From the NCBI GenBank assembly GCA_006386115.1, contig VFIW01000054.1, forward strand, positions 157,333 through 221,332: a DNA stretch of 64,000 nucleotides, written 5' to 3'. The notes beneath the pieces were generated by a model. That model was not told the DNA's origin and did not search any database. It saw nothing but the letters and a program-made list of their open reading frames with translations. Of this stretch, positions 9,835 through 20,665 are shown one piece after another. How positions within the stretch are numbered: position 1 is the first letter of the stretch; each line of letters begins with the position of its first letter. Made by a program: the position numbers and the translations under genes. The DNA comes from Globisporangium splendens. Lineage: Eukaryota > Oomycota > Peronosporomycetes > Pythiales > Pythiaceae.

Positions 9835-12800
9835 TTAAATTGAATTGCCTTTTCTCTCTCGGCAACCTGACTGCCCACTCATCTGTCTCGATGCAAGCAA
9901 CTTGTAGATCCCGTTCGACATGCACATCAACTCGTCGTGTGTGCCCTGCTCCACGATCGCACCGTCCTGCGTTACAGCAATCACATCAGCATTGCGGATC
10001 GTCGACAGCCGGTGCGCCACGATGATCGTCGTGCGCTGCTTGGACGCCAGCAAACGGTCCAGCGACTCCTGCACCACGCGCTCGCTCTCGCTGTCCAGCG
10101 CGCTCGTGGCTTCGTCCAGCAGCAGCACTTCCGGGTCTCGCAGAATCGCTCGTGCGATGGCGATGCGCTGTTTCTGACCACCCGAGATCTGCGCGCCGCG
10201 GTCGCCCGCGTCCGTGTCAAAGCCGTCCGGAAAGTTGTTGATGAAGTCGAACGCGTTAGCTTTCTTCGCCGCCTCCACCACCTCTTCGCGCGTGGCACCA
10301 GGTTTGCCCATGGCGATGTTCTCGGCGATCGTGCCGGCAAACAACACGGGCTCCTGGCTCACGAGAGAGATGCGCTCGCGCAACCACGGCAAGCTGAGGT
10401 CGCGCAAGTCCGTGCCATCGAGCGTGACGATGCCGGAAGTGGGATCGTAGAACCGCTCCAAGAGCGAGATAGCCGTGCTCTTGCCACTCCCACTGGCGCC
10501 GACGAGCGCCACGGTTTGTCCGCGTGCGATCTTGAGGCTGTAGTTCTTGTAGATTTGCGCGTCGGGACGCGACGGGTACGTGAAAGTCAAAATTTTGAAT
10601 TCGATGTCGCCGTTCACATGGGGAAGCACGATACCAGTGGGCGACGTGGAGTCAATCTCTGGCACGCGGTCGATGATCTTGAACACACGTTTCGCTGCGA
10701 GTTTGGCCTTAGCGTTCGCAGTTGTGTTCTGGGCAGCCATACCGACCGCAAGAGTACTCATCATGATGACGGCGATTACCGTGAACATGTCTTCAAAAGT
10801 AATGATGTCCTTCGAGACCCAGAGGCCGCCGATCCAGAAGAGGTAAGCCAAGGTCAGGAACAACGTTCCTTGAGAAATTGCAAAGGAAACCCCGGCGATA
10901 ATCCCCGTTGAAATGTCAGTGCTTTTGGATTCGCCAATAAAAGCTACGTATGCCTTGTTCACTGCTTTCTCCATACTGAACGACGCCACCGTCCGGATGG
11001 AACCAATGGCTTCGGCAACGAGAGAGCCTGCTGCTGCGTCCGCGGTGTTGTTCTTTTTCTTGCTTATGGCACCACTCATCTGCTTGGCTTCCATACAGGA
11101 TCTAAAGATCAGGATCGGTGATGTCGCCAGCATTGCCAGCGTCATTTGCCAACTGTAAATGAGCGAAATGCCGAGAGCAATCCCCATGGTGGTAGCGTTT
11201 ACGAGACCTTGGTTCAACTTGTCCGACGTGGCAGCCTGCAAGATCGCCGAGTCCGCTGCCAGTCGTGAGACCAACGCACCAGATGAGTTTTCATCCAAGT
11301 CAAACCAGCCGACTTCTTGGCGAAGCATCGCGCTGAATGTCGCCAGACGGACTCGAGATACCAGTTTCTGAGACGCGACCGCAAACCCAACGTTCTGGAT
11401 GATAATCGAGAGTCCGAACGTGGTTCCAAGTCCGAGGAAGCCAATCGACCAATAGGCAGCATCCTTTAGCATCTCATGCTTTGTTTTCTGATACTGGAAA
11501 AACAGGACAATCATTTTCGACAACAAGACACCCCAGACAGGATAGATGGACGCATTGACGACAGCACCAAAGCTCCCAGCCAGTAGGAATCTCCATTCAG
11601 GCAGACTCAACTTCCAAAGACGGGTCATGGAGACGTTAGGCGCCAAGGCGTCAGCGCCTCCATCGCTCGCATCATCATCCTCGAGTGGTTTTGCGTTGTC
11701 ATGAAGACTCAGTTTGCTGAGGCTGCGCGTCGAAAGCGACATCGAGCGGCGCTGCTCAATATCCAATGCAACGGACTGGAAATTTGCCTGTTTCATATCT
11801 TCAACAGCGTGTTTCTTTCCCTCAGTCTGCGACCGGTTCTGCGCTTCCACGAGCATCCGGTAGTGGCCATTTGGAAGGTCCATCAGTTCGTCATGTGAGC
11901 CAATTTCCACAATCGACCCGCCACTGTGCACAGCGATGCGGTCCGCATTACGGATTGTCGACAGGCGATGCGCCACAATGATGGTCGTGCGCTTGGTTGT
12001 CGCGAGCAGACTGTCCAATGATTCCTGCACGATACGTTCACTCTCGGTATCAAGCGCACTTGTGGCTTCATCCAACAACAGGATCGGTGGGTTCCTGATA
12101 ATAGCTCGCGCAATGGCGATACGCTGCTTCTGGCCACCAGAGAGCTGGGTACCGCGCTCACCCACTTCCGTCGCAAACCCTTGAGGAAATTCCTTGATGA
12201 AGTTGTGTGCGTTGGCCATCTCGGCCGCTTCGATCACTTGATCGTTCGTGGCCGAAGGCGCTCCGTAGCGGATGTTCTCCATGATGGACGTCGCAAAGAG
12301 CGAAGGTTCTTGGCCAACGAGACCCACTTGCTCTCGCAGCCATTTCACGTTCAATTCACGGACGTCGACACCATCAAGCCTCACGGAACCACTCAGTGGA
12401 TCGTAGAACCGTTCAAGCAGCGAGACAATCGTACTCTTGCCACTTCCGCTTGGTCCAACGAGAGCCACGGTTTCGCCAGCCTTGATCTTAAGTGAGTAGT
12501 TGTTGCACACTTTTACTTCTGGGCGACTGGGATACGCGAACGATACACTGTCGATCTCAATCTCACCAGCCACGTTTGTCAACTTCTTGCCGTCATCGCT
12601 CAGCGGATCGATAAGCGACTTGCGTTTGATGACTTCAAACACGTCGTAGGCAGCGGCGCGGGCTGAGAAGATAGCTTGAATACAGGGACCAGCTTGACCC
12701 ATTCCCATCGCAGCTTTAACGACCAAAAAGAACACGACCAGTACTTTGCCGCCGTCGTAGCACCCACTTCCAGCACAACGGTTGCCCTCTAGTTGATCGC

Positions 12801-13761
12801 TTGCAATCTTCCACGCTCCGAAGTACATTCCGATCGCGTAGGCACAAAACATGGTGAAGTACAGGAGTCCCGTACCCCATCCCACAGCGAATCCTTTCTT
12901 GATCCCGGCTTTAGTGGAGAGACCAAGTGCTTCATCGTATTTGTGGATGAAATGTCGAATCGAATTAAACATGTGCACCGTGCGGATGTTACTCAGTGAC
13001 TCTTGCGCGATGGCGCCCGCCTTACCGTACGACTCGATCCCAGAATGAGTCGCGGAAGACAGAACTTTCGTCGACAAGTACGCAGTAAACGCTATGAATG
13101 GTGTGAGCGCAATCAGCACCAGCGTGAGTTCCCAGCCTTTCACAAAGCCGATCACGATCCCACATACTCCCATCGAGAAAAATCGCAGGCCATCGCCCAC
13201 CTTGCTGCCCATGCCTTCTTGGATGGTGACCGTCACGTCGGCTATTCTCGTGGACAGCTGCATGGGTTCGTTCACGTCAAACCACCCGATCTCCTTGGTG
13301 ATGATCGCGCTCACGTAATCGCCACGAATGCGGTTCACCTGACGCGACGCAGAGATGGACCAGCACGCCACTTGGACAAAGCTGGCTACGAACACGACGA
13401 TACCAGCGAGCACGAAGTTGAGCGCGACGCTATTGATATCTTTCCGCATCACGGCGGGATCCAGTGTCTTCGTTGGGTTGAACGAATTGAGCACATCGCC
13501 GAACAAAACAATTTGCAAGGGCTCTGCCATCCCGGCGACAAGTCCGCCGAAAGAACCAAACACCACGAGCCACTTGTCCGTCTTGTCAGCGTACGCGAAC
13601 AGCTCCGTCAGGGACATGAGCTTGCCGTCAATGGTCGTGTCCTGCTTGGAGGCTGATTCGCCCACCGGTTGGTCGATGTGTGCAAAGTCCACCTCAAGAC
13701 GATTCTGCTGCGGCGTTTCGACCACCGTGTAATGCTCGCCAGGGTAGGTCTTGGCGGTCAT
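9835..13761 (-). CDS. ABCB-type full transporter (P-glycoprotein/MDR family)
   Basis: This intronless 1308-residue protein is a full ABC exporter in the order TMD1-NBD1-TMD2-NBD2, the length usual for P-glycoproteins. The first membrane span is at about residues 64-90. NBD1 has Walker A GPSGSGKST (about 435), signature LSGGQKQR (about 540) and Walker B ILLLDEATSALD (about 560). NBD2 has GASGSGKST (about 1087), ISGGQKQR (about 1192) and VLLLDEATSALD (about 1210). Both sites look catalytically intact, so it should couple ATP hydrolysis to efflux of hydrophobic compounds or lipids at the plasma or vacuolar membrane; the substrate cannot be read from sequence. The ATG at 13759-13761 begins an N-terminal cytosolic leader. 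LINE B abuts the stop codon, so the last residues (GNSI) may be altered by the insertion. Confidence 0.95.
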   Translation of the reverse strand: MTAKTYPGEHYTVVETPQQNRLEVDFAHIDQPVGESASKQDTTIDGKLMSLTELFAYADKTDKWLVVFGSFGGLVAGMAEPLQIVLFGDVLNSFNPTKTLDPAVMRKDINSVALNFVLAGIVVFVASFVQVACWSISASRQVNRIRGDYVSAIITKEIGWFDVNEPMQLSTRIADVTVTIQEGMGSKVGDGLRFFSMGVCGIVIGFVKGWELTLVLIALTPFIAFTAYLSTKVLSSATHSGIESYGKAGAIAQESLSNIRTVHMFNSIRHFIHKYDEALGLSTKAGIKKGFAVGWGTGLLYFTMFCAYAIGMYFGAWKIASDQLEGNRCAGSGCYDGGKVLVVFFLVVKAAMGMGQAGPCIQAIFSARAAAYDVFEVIKRKSLIDPLSDDGKKLTNVAGEIEIDSVSFAYPSRPEVKVCNNYSLKIKAGETVALVGPSGSGKSTIVSLLERFYDPLSGSVRLDGVDVRELNVKWLREQVGLVGQEPSLFATSIMENIRYGAPSATNDQVIEAAEMANAHNFIKEFPQGFATEVGERGTQLSGGQKQRIAIARAIIRNPPILLLDEATSALDTESERIVQESLDSLLATTKRTTIIVAHRLSTIRNADRIAVHSGGSIVEIGSHDELMDLPNGHYRMLVEAQNRSQTEGKKHAVEDMKQANFQSVALDIEQRRSMSLSTRSLSKLSLHDNAKPLEDDDASDGGADALAPNVSMTRLWKLSLPEWRFLLAGSFGAVVNASIYPVWGVLLSKMIVLFFQYQKTKHEMLKDAAYWSIGFLGLGTTFGLSIIIQNVGFAVASQKLVSRVRLATFSAMLRQEVGWFDLDENSSGALVSRLAADSAILQAATSDKLNQGLVNATTMGIALGISLIYSWQMTLAMLATSPILIFRSCMEAKQMSGAISKKKNNTADAAAGSLVAEAIGSIRTVASFSMEKAVNKAYVAFIGESKSTDISTGIIAGVSFAISQGTLFLTLAYLFWIGGLWVSKDIITFEDMFTVIAVIMMSTLAVGMAAQNTTANAKAKLAAKRVFKIIDRVPEIDSTSPTGIVLPHVNGDIEFKILTFTYPSRPDAQIYKNYSLKIARGQTVALVGASGSGKSTAISLLERFYDPTSGIVTLDGTDLRDLSLPWLRERISLVSQEPVLFAGTIAENIAMGKPGATREEVVEAAKKANAFDFINNFPDGFDTDAGDRGAQISGGQKQRIAIARAILRDPEVLLLDEATSALDSESERVVQESLDRLLASKQRTTIIVAHRLSTIRNADVIAVTQDGAIVEQGTHDELMCMSNGIYKLLASRQMSGQSGCRERKGNSI

Positions 13762-13943
13762 CGCGTTGTCGGGGTGGAGAGTCGTAGCCGCTGCTGCTGG
13801 TGGTGGTGTCGATGGAGTGCAATTGTAGAATGACTGCTGCTGCTCGTTTTGCTTTAACGGAGATGAGAGGACGACGCTGCCGCTCGCGTGTAGCGATATC
13901 TCTTCCCCGCATTGTTCTTCCTTTTCCTCCCAGTAATGGTAAG

Positions 13944-14130
13944 TCAGTGTCGAGTTTGCTCAAAATCGACTGTGGTAAGGATTAGTCAGTGTCGAGATTA
14001 TTCAAAATCGACTGTGGTAAGGATTAGTCAGTGTCGAGATTACTCAAAATCGATTCTGTCCCAGCAGATGATTAGTGTCGAGATTAGTCAAAACCGACTG
14101 TGTCTTAGTACATGATTAGTCGGTGTCGAC
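13944..14130. repeat. degenerate tandem repeat, about 42-48 bp units, five copies
   Basis: Copies of the core tcagtgtcgag start at 13944, 13986 and 14028 (exact 42-bp spacing), with two more diverged copies near 14073 and 14120. Each is followed by a second conserved block, caaaatcgactgt. The array lies about 180-370 bp upstream of the ABC transporter start, in its promoter region. Its outermost unit runs into the relic exon at 14131-14262: the shared string on the minus strand is gtcgacaccgactaatc. It may hold transcription-factor sites or be an expansion product of the relic. Confidence 0.75.
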
Positions 14131-14262
14131 CTACGTGGAGATCCTGGGCTCGGTAGCAAAACTCAGCGCGTCGACTCCAAGAATGGGAGTGAGACTCGCA
14201 GAGAACACAGCAGCTCCAACCACCACTAGCGCATAGAGACTGCATCTTTGAACACGACGCAT
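14131..14262 (-). pseudogene. relic first exon (signal peptide) of the SKN1/KRE6-like family
   Basis: An ATG at 14260-14262 starts a 43-codon frame. It has a basic N-terminus (MRRVQRC), a hydrophobic core (LYALVVVGAAVFSASL) and then VDALSFATEPRIST, which aligns with the N-termini of the intact family members in this window (for example VDALDFNTSSGILPWVD of the gene at 24859). The next codon is TAG where the family has the Trp of the W-[VI]-D motif, and VDTD follows directly after the stop, continuing the alignment. Beyond this the sequence dissolves into the tandem repeats. It is therefore a truncated, dead copy of the first exon. Confidence 0.65.
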
Positions 14263-15899
14263 TTTTGCTTGTCTCGATGCGGAGAATAGATAGGAGAAAT
14301 CAACCTGGTCGACTTTCGAACCCCAGGAACTTTTGTCAAGGGCAGTCGCTGGAGCTACCGAGTGGCTCTACCTAGACGGAGTTTGATTTGAAGCGAGCAT
14401 GCTCTGCTGACCAAAGCACCTTCGTCGGTGGAGGAGAAGCTGGGTCGCACTAGCCCAAGCAGGCACTGAAGCAGCCTTAAACTTATCTCAAAATTCAATG
14501 AGGATTTGTATTTGGGATAGCCAGAGGCATGTGCCTCTAAGTACGTGGATGTCAATGTGGTTAGTGGCAGGTAGAGAACTCACTTGTGGACTTTGTTTCT
14601 CCGCGATTGAGTGCAGCTGCAGATCTCGCTCCCTTGCTCCGCCTTAAACAGCAATAAAGCTTTGCTAAATAGATTGGCAATTCACCAGTTAGGATGCAGA
14701 AATCCCACTTGGCGATTCCTTTTTCTCGACTTCGGCACGACAAAAGGGTTGATTGAGAAGCAAGACGGCAAAACGAACTTAATCATATCGGACTTCAGAC
14801 GTGGAACATCTGGCGTTAGGAAACATCAGGACGGTATGAGTCCACACGAAAGCAGTCATCACGAAAGGCGCAATCCAGGTATTGCTAAGAATACGGTGAG
14901 GTGTTCAAAGTGGGAGCGTCGACGTGTTTTCATGCAGTTCACGGTACTAAAGTCGCAAACAAATTATTGGGCTAATAGTATTTAGAATAAACCCAACTTT
15001 GCTAAAATGCAGTTCTATTGTGTGTGTGTCAGCAGCTCTGGTGACCACCATCTGTCCCGATCTCATTGACACTCGTGGTATCGTAGAATGTGGCGTATTT
15101 GCTCTGAGTGAACACGACCTCCTCAACAGGGTTGTCTTTTCAGTCAGTTCCTAATGTTGGAGGAGCGGATGAACTCACAATGTCGAAAAGTTCCTCGTTC
15201 AGGAGGCAACACCTGATTTCGTCGTGCTCAACTGCTTGGCTGGAACGTGCTGCTACTAGCGCCACTCATATGCATCAGGCCAGCCACTCGATACTGCTCT
15301 GCTACGGTGTCTTGTCATTTCTATATGAGCGTTTTAAGTCTCGAGTTTGTCTGTTCCTATGTATTATCCTGGTTGCGGCGATGTGCATATCGGCATCGAA
15401 AAAAACGTGTAAAACCCGATTTAATGGTCGTCATGACAGCTGGATTTTTATAAAACCACGAAAAAACAACGTAGGTGGATTGCACCGAGTGACCAACATC
15501 CTGTCGACGATTGATCTCGAGAAAAACGGGCAACTGCGTGCGATTACTAGAACTTTGGATGGGCTTGTCATCAAGATCAGGATGAGTCCGTCTGCAGGTC
15601 GTAATTCTGTCACATGACAACAGTGTTCTGTATATCTCCCGTTACCAGATAGCCACAGGGAGTCTGCCATCTAAAGTTGTATCGTCGCGCTGTTTTTTTT
15701 GCTGCTCGCAACCCAGCTGTGAAGCAGACTCATTTGTCCTCAGCGTTTTAGAATGTTGCCAAAAGCATTCCCTCGAAGCCAGCTATTCATAATCGTTTTT
15801 ATCGATCCTCGGACAGAACTGCTGTCAGCAACTTCTTCGCTCTAGTGTTCGCGTCGAGTGAACTCGACAAACGAAGGAGACAGAAGCCCCAACGCCAAC
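14263..15899. other. intergenic region, no convincing gene
   Basis: About 1.6 kb between the relic exon and the first intact SKN1/KRE6-like gene. The longest frame, 15108-15617 on the plus strand (169 codons from GTG, first ATG 72 bases later), has a hydrophobic stretch (LCYGVLSFLYE ... LFLCIILVAAMCI) but no recognisable domain, and I treat it as unproven. The last few hundred bases must hold the promoter of the gene starting at 15900. Confidence 0.5.
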
Positions 15900-18164
15900 A
15901 TGCAGTATCCTGGTCTCAGAATGAGTTGTTTGATGCTAATAGCCGTCGCTGCATTTAGTTGTAGCCGACTTAATCAAGTGTACGCTGCAGACTTCAAGAC
16001 CAAATCGGGGATCCGCACTTGGGTCGACCCCGAGACCCCCGACGACCGACAGACTTTCGTGAGCTCCCGCGGCGACTTGTGGGAGCTCGTGATGAGCGAC
16101 GAGTTCAATACTCCGAATCGATCTTTTAAACCTGGAGACGACCACATGTGGACGTCGATCGAGAAACCCGATGGCGTGAATGCTGCGCTCGAAATTTACT
16201 CGCACAACATGACGTCGACGGCGTGCGATGACGATGGCACGTGCTACTTCTACATCAAGACCATCGACGAGGTCACCAAAATACGGGTGTGGAACGACTA
16301 CCAGAACCCACCGGGGTACAAGAACGTTGATTTCGTAAGTGCACAACTTTTGTGATCTGACTTGCTAGCACTCTTGCTGTCGCGTACTGACTAACGACAT
16401 GTGTAGCATTACAGAGGAGGTATGGTGCAGTCGTGGAACAAGTTTTGCTTCCAAGGCGGGATGGCCGAGGTGCGGGTGCAATTGCCTGGTGTTGTCAGCA
16501 GTGAATCTGGAAATCCAGATGTGAAAAACGGCAAGAACGCGCGTGTGTCTGCTCTCCAGTACTACCCAGTGTGGCCGGGTATCTGGATGATGGGCAACCT
16601 CGGCCGAGCCATTTTCAGTGCCTCAACCTCTCGTATCTGGCCATTCTCTTACAATGAGTGCAACGACGATGTGTTTCTATCGTCGAACCAGCGCATCAGC
16701 GCGTGTGACCCAAACCCAGGCTCGGGTATGAATCCGCACCAAGGACGCGGGGCTCCGGAAATCGATATTATCGAAGGCGCGGGCAACGAAATCTCGACAT
16801 CGATGCAAATCGGACCAGGAATGCCACCAGACTTCCGCATCATCTATCCAACGGAAGACGCAAGCGCTGGGTGCATCTACACGAGCTCGTGCAAAACTAA
16901 AGGTGCCAATACACCCGATGTGCCCACGGCATACTACAAAGCAAAACGCGGCCACAAGACCTGGTACCAAGGTATGAGGTACGCGGCCAACAACTTTTGC
17001 ACCCCAGACGCCAAGCTCAAGCAGGACTACAAGACCGTCAAGGCAAACATGGACAAAGGCATCACGGAGAACTCATGTACGCTGACAAACTGCCCTGGTT
17101 CCAGAGATGCCAACGCTGATGTGAGTCCCATCGACGGGTCGACGACTCAGTACTGGGGCATTAACTCTAACGGCACGTGCTATCCGTATATGAACGGCTA
17201 CACGGGTGCGTATCTGTGTAGTCCTGGCAACCCAAGCACTTTGTGTGAGAAGACGGATGTGCCGCAGAGTGACAAGATCAAGGTCTTCGAGTATCGAATG
17301 GATGCCTTGTCAGCGAACTGGCCGATCCACATGGCTGCGTACCTCGACTACTTGGTCTATCAATTAGAGTGGGTAATGGGAGACAACGGATACATTCGAT
17401 GGATGCTTGAGGGACAACCCGTTTACGAGATCCCAGCGAGCACGATCACGAACCCTCCTCAGGATGCAAAGAAGAGCAACCCCGTGAAGATCATGATTGA
17501 AGAGCCAATGTACATGATCTTCAATGCAGCTCTGTCCAGCACATGGAAGACCACGCCCCCGAATCCTGGAAAACCATGTCGAGGTGATGGAAAAGACGAA
17601 GAGACCAACCGAATCTGTGACTCGTTCCCGATGTACTTGAAGATCGACTACATTCGCCTGTACCAAGACACGTCCAAGAATTCGACGATGGCGGTTGGGT
17701 GTGATCCAAAGACCCACCCAACGAAGCAGTGGATCCAGGACAACATCGAGTCGTACCAAGATGCTGACAACAAGGTCGTCGACGTCTCGGGGAAAGGATT
17801 CTGCCAAAGTCATGGCGACTGCACGATCGCAAACTCGATCATAACAGGCTGGTGCGTGAACAAGCGCTGCCAGTGCATGGGAGAAGATTGGACGGGTCCG
17901 CGATGCACGAGCACTCGAAGCCTAGCTGGTACGAGTGTATCACCCGAGGCTGCTAGAGCCTACGGACCGCCTCTGTACGTCTCTGCTTCGACGTCTGGCG
18001 TGCTCTTTCTTGCAACAATCGTGGTCATGTGCTCTGCCACTAGATCTGATAGAAGAGTGCGCACCATCCGACAGCAGAAAGCTCTTGGTGCTGCACCAGT
18101 CTCCTCATCGATTGCTGCTTCAAGTGAAACATCGCAGACACCGTTGAAGCACTCGACGGAGTAA
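15900..18164 (+). CDS. SKN1/KRE6-like beta-glucan synthesis protein, copy 1
   Basis: Two exons, 15900-16334 and 16407-18164, joined by a 72-bp GT-AG intron in phase 0 with a ctgactaac branch-like motif. The product has 730 residues. A signal peptide ends near residue 31. The GH16-like core (SKN1/KRE6 Pfam family) carries the acidic triad motif EIDIIE at residues 263-268. An EGF-like module with CQCMGEDWTGPRC follows, then one membrane span and a short basic cytosolic tail. Yeast relatives are needed for beta-1,6-glucan assembly; here a wall beta-glucan transglycosylase or glucanase role at the secretory or plasma membrane is inferred. The start is the ATG at 15900; a second in-frame ATG at 15921 would give a shorter leader. 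The gene is tail-to-tail with copy 2, 169 bp apart, and shares an identical exon stretch with it (16974-17187). Confidence 0.9.
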
Positions 18165-18333
18165 TGAATAGAAAAAACGACACTATATTCTAGGTTAGTG
18201 CTACAAATGAGGCCAGTACTACGCTCATAAAATCTGCACGCCAGTGTAGCAGCGACACGTACGCCACGAGACTGCTTTCAAAATGCATGGCGCCAAAACA
18301 GCCGTGGCCTCTTCTTCACCGCCATCTCCTTTC

Positions 18334-20665
18334 TCATACAAAATTGGTGCTGTAGCTCTCGTGGGTGCCTTTCCCAGCACCTGTGTTGACTTCGTTTACC
18401 GAGGGTCTGGAGTGAGGTGGGCCTCCGTTGGTCGCAGCTTTCGCAGCCGTGGCTTTCCGGTTCATATCCTGCTTCTTCTCGGCCTGCAACGTGAAATACA
18501 CCGACAAGAACGTGATGGCGAACGTCACAGCAGCTGCGACAAGTGCTGCGGCCCACGGTGGGCCATACGAGTTGTGGATCGAGCTCGAGGTGCTACCGCT
18601 GTCGATGGTGTTCATCGTACTCGTGCAGCGTGGACCACTCCAGGACGAGCCAATGCACTTGCAGCGGTTGTCAATACAGGAGCCAGTGAGGATTTTCGTC
18701 TTGTTTCGCGCGATCGTGCAATCGTCGTCCGTTTTACAGAACGCTTTCCCCGAGACGTCGATGACCATGTTGTCAGCATCTTGGTACGACTCGATGTTGT
18801 CCTGGATCCACTGCTTCGTTGGGTGGGTCTTTGGATCACACCCAACCGCCATCGTCGAATTCTTGGACGTGTCTTGGTACAGGCGAATGTAGTCGATCTT
18901 CAAGTACATCGGGAACGAGTCACAGATCCTGATGGCTTCAGGGTCTTTTCCATCACCACGACATGCCTGGTACGCGTTCGGAGGCGTTGCTCCCCAAGAA
19001 CTGGACAACGCCACGTTGAAGATCATGTACATTGGCTCCTCGAGCATGATCTTCACGGGGTTGCTCTTCTTTGCATCCTGAGGAGGGTTCGTGATCGTGC
19101 TCGCTGGGATCTCGAAGATCGGGTGCCCCTCGAGCATCCATCGAATGTATCCGTTGTCTCCCATTACCCACTCTAATTGATAGACCAAGTAGTCGAGGTA
19201 CGCAGCCATGTGGATCGGCCAGTTCGCTGACAAGGCATCCATCTGGTACTCGAAGACCTTGATCTTGTCACTCGGTGGAAGATCCGTCTTCTCGCAACGG
19301 GAGCTCGGGTTGCCAGGACTACACAGATACGCACCCGTGTAGCCGTTCATGAACGGATAGCACGTGCCGTTAGAGTTAATGCCCCAGTACTGAGTCGTCG
19401 ACCCGTCGATGGGACTCACATCAGCGTTGGCATCTCTGGAACCAGGGCAGTTTGTCAGCGTACATGAGTTCTCCGTGATGCCTTTGTCCATGTTTGCCTT
19501 GACGGTCTTGTAGTCCTGCTTGAGCTTGGCGTCTGGGGTGCAAAAGTTGTTGGCCGCGTACCTCATGCCTTGGTACCATGATTTGTGGCCACGTTTTGCT
19601 TTGTAGTATGCCGTGGGTACGTCGGGTGTATTGGCGCCTGGAGTCGTACACGTACCGGCGTACACGCAGGCGTAGTTCGTATCGTTTTTGGGCCAGATGA
19701 TGCGGAAATCGTCCGGCATGCCTGGGCCGATCTGCATGGACGTCGAGATCTGGCTGCCAGCACCTTCGATGATATCAATTTCAGGCGCGCCACGGCCCTG
19801 GTTCGGGTTCATACCCGAGCCTGGATTGGAGTCACACGCGCTGATGCGCTGGTTTGACGACAGGAACGCAGCGTCGTTGCACTCGTTGTACGAGAACGGC
19901 CAAATGCGAGTGGTCGAGGCACTGAAAATGGCGCGACCAAGGTTGCCCATCATCCAGATACCCGGCCACGTCGGGTAGTACTTGACCGTCGCCGCACGCG
20001 CATTCGGTCCGTTCTTGAGATCAGGGTTCCCAGACGCTGCGGAGACGGCACCAGGCAATTGTACCCGCACCTCAGCCATTCCGCCCTGGAAGCAGAACTT
20101 GTTCCACGACTGCACCATGGCCGCGCGGTAAAACTAAAAGACACACGCACATACAGGCATAAACCCAATCCACATGGTCGTCAGTAAGTAAACATCCTCA
20201 ATGGCGAGACGCCGTAGTTACTGGGGAAACACGGCGACGTACGAAATCGACGTTCTTGTACCCCGGTGGGTTCTGGTAGTCGTTCCAGACGCGCACTTTG
20301 ATGACCTCGTCGATGATCTTGATGTAAAAGTAGCACGTGCCATCGTCATCGCACGCCGTCGACGTCATGTTGTGCGAGTACACTTCAAGTGCAGCATTCA
20401 CGCCATCGGGCTTCTCGATCGACGTCCACATGTGGTCCTTCCCCGGTTTAAACGATCGGTTCGGCGTGTTGAACTCGTCGCTCATCACGAGTTCCCATTG
20501 CTCACCACGGGAGGTGATGTACGTCTGGCGGTCGTCGGGCGTCGCCGGGTCGATCCACGTGCGGATCCCCGACGCCGTCTCAAAGTCCGCGGCGTGGACG
20601 CCATAAGAAGACGCCAACGAGGACGACGCGAGTGCGAATGCAGCAATGCTCGTCAGCCACGTCAT
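18334..20665 (-). CDS. SKN1/KRE6-like beta-glucan synthesis protein, copy 2
   Basis: Exons 20665-20243 and 20133-18334 with a 109-bp phase-0 intron at the family position encode 740 residues. The signal peptide is short (MTWLTSIAAFALASSSLASS). The GH16-like triad EIDIIE is at residues 259-264. The EGF-like module ends CKCIGSSWSGPRC, followed by a span near AALVAAAVTFAITFLSVYF and a longer tail than copy 1, ending YSTNFV, a terminus shared with copies 4 and 7. From 19566 down to 19353 it is identical to copy 1 at every base, third positions included, while exon 1 and the tail differ. The large plus-strand frames opposite this gene are shadows. Confidence 0.9.

Noticed and set aside
9937..10911. 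324-codon plus-strand frame opposite the ABC transporter
   Set aside because: It lies exactly opposite NBD2 and TMD2 of an intact transporter and has only Arg/Val/His-rich shadow composition.
14305..14335. ggttcgaaag string resembling a tRNA B box (minus strand)
   Set aside because: No matching A box, acceptor stem or anticodon arm could be built around it.
15108..15617. 169-codon frame upstream of copy 1
   Set aside because: Opens with GTG, has one hydrophobic stretch but no recognisable family; not strong enough to call a gene.
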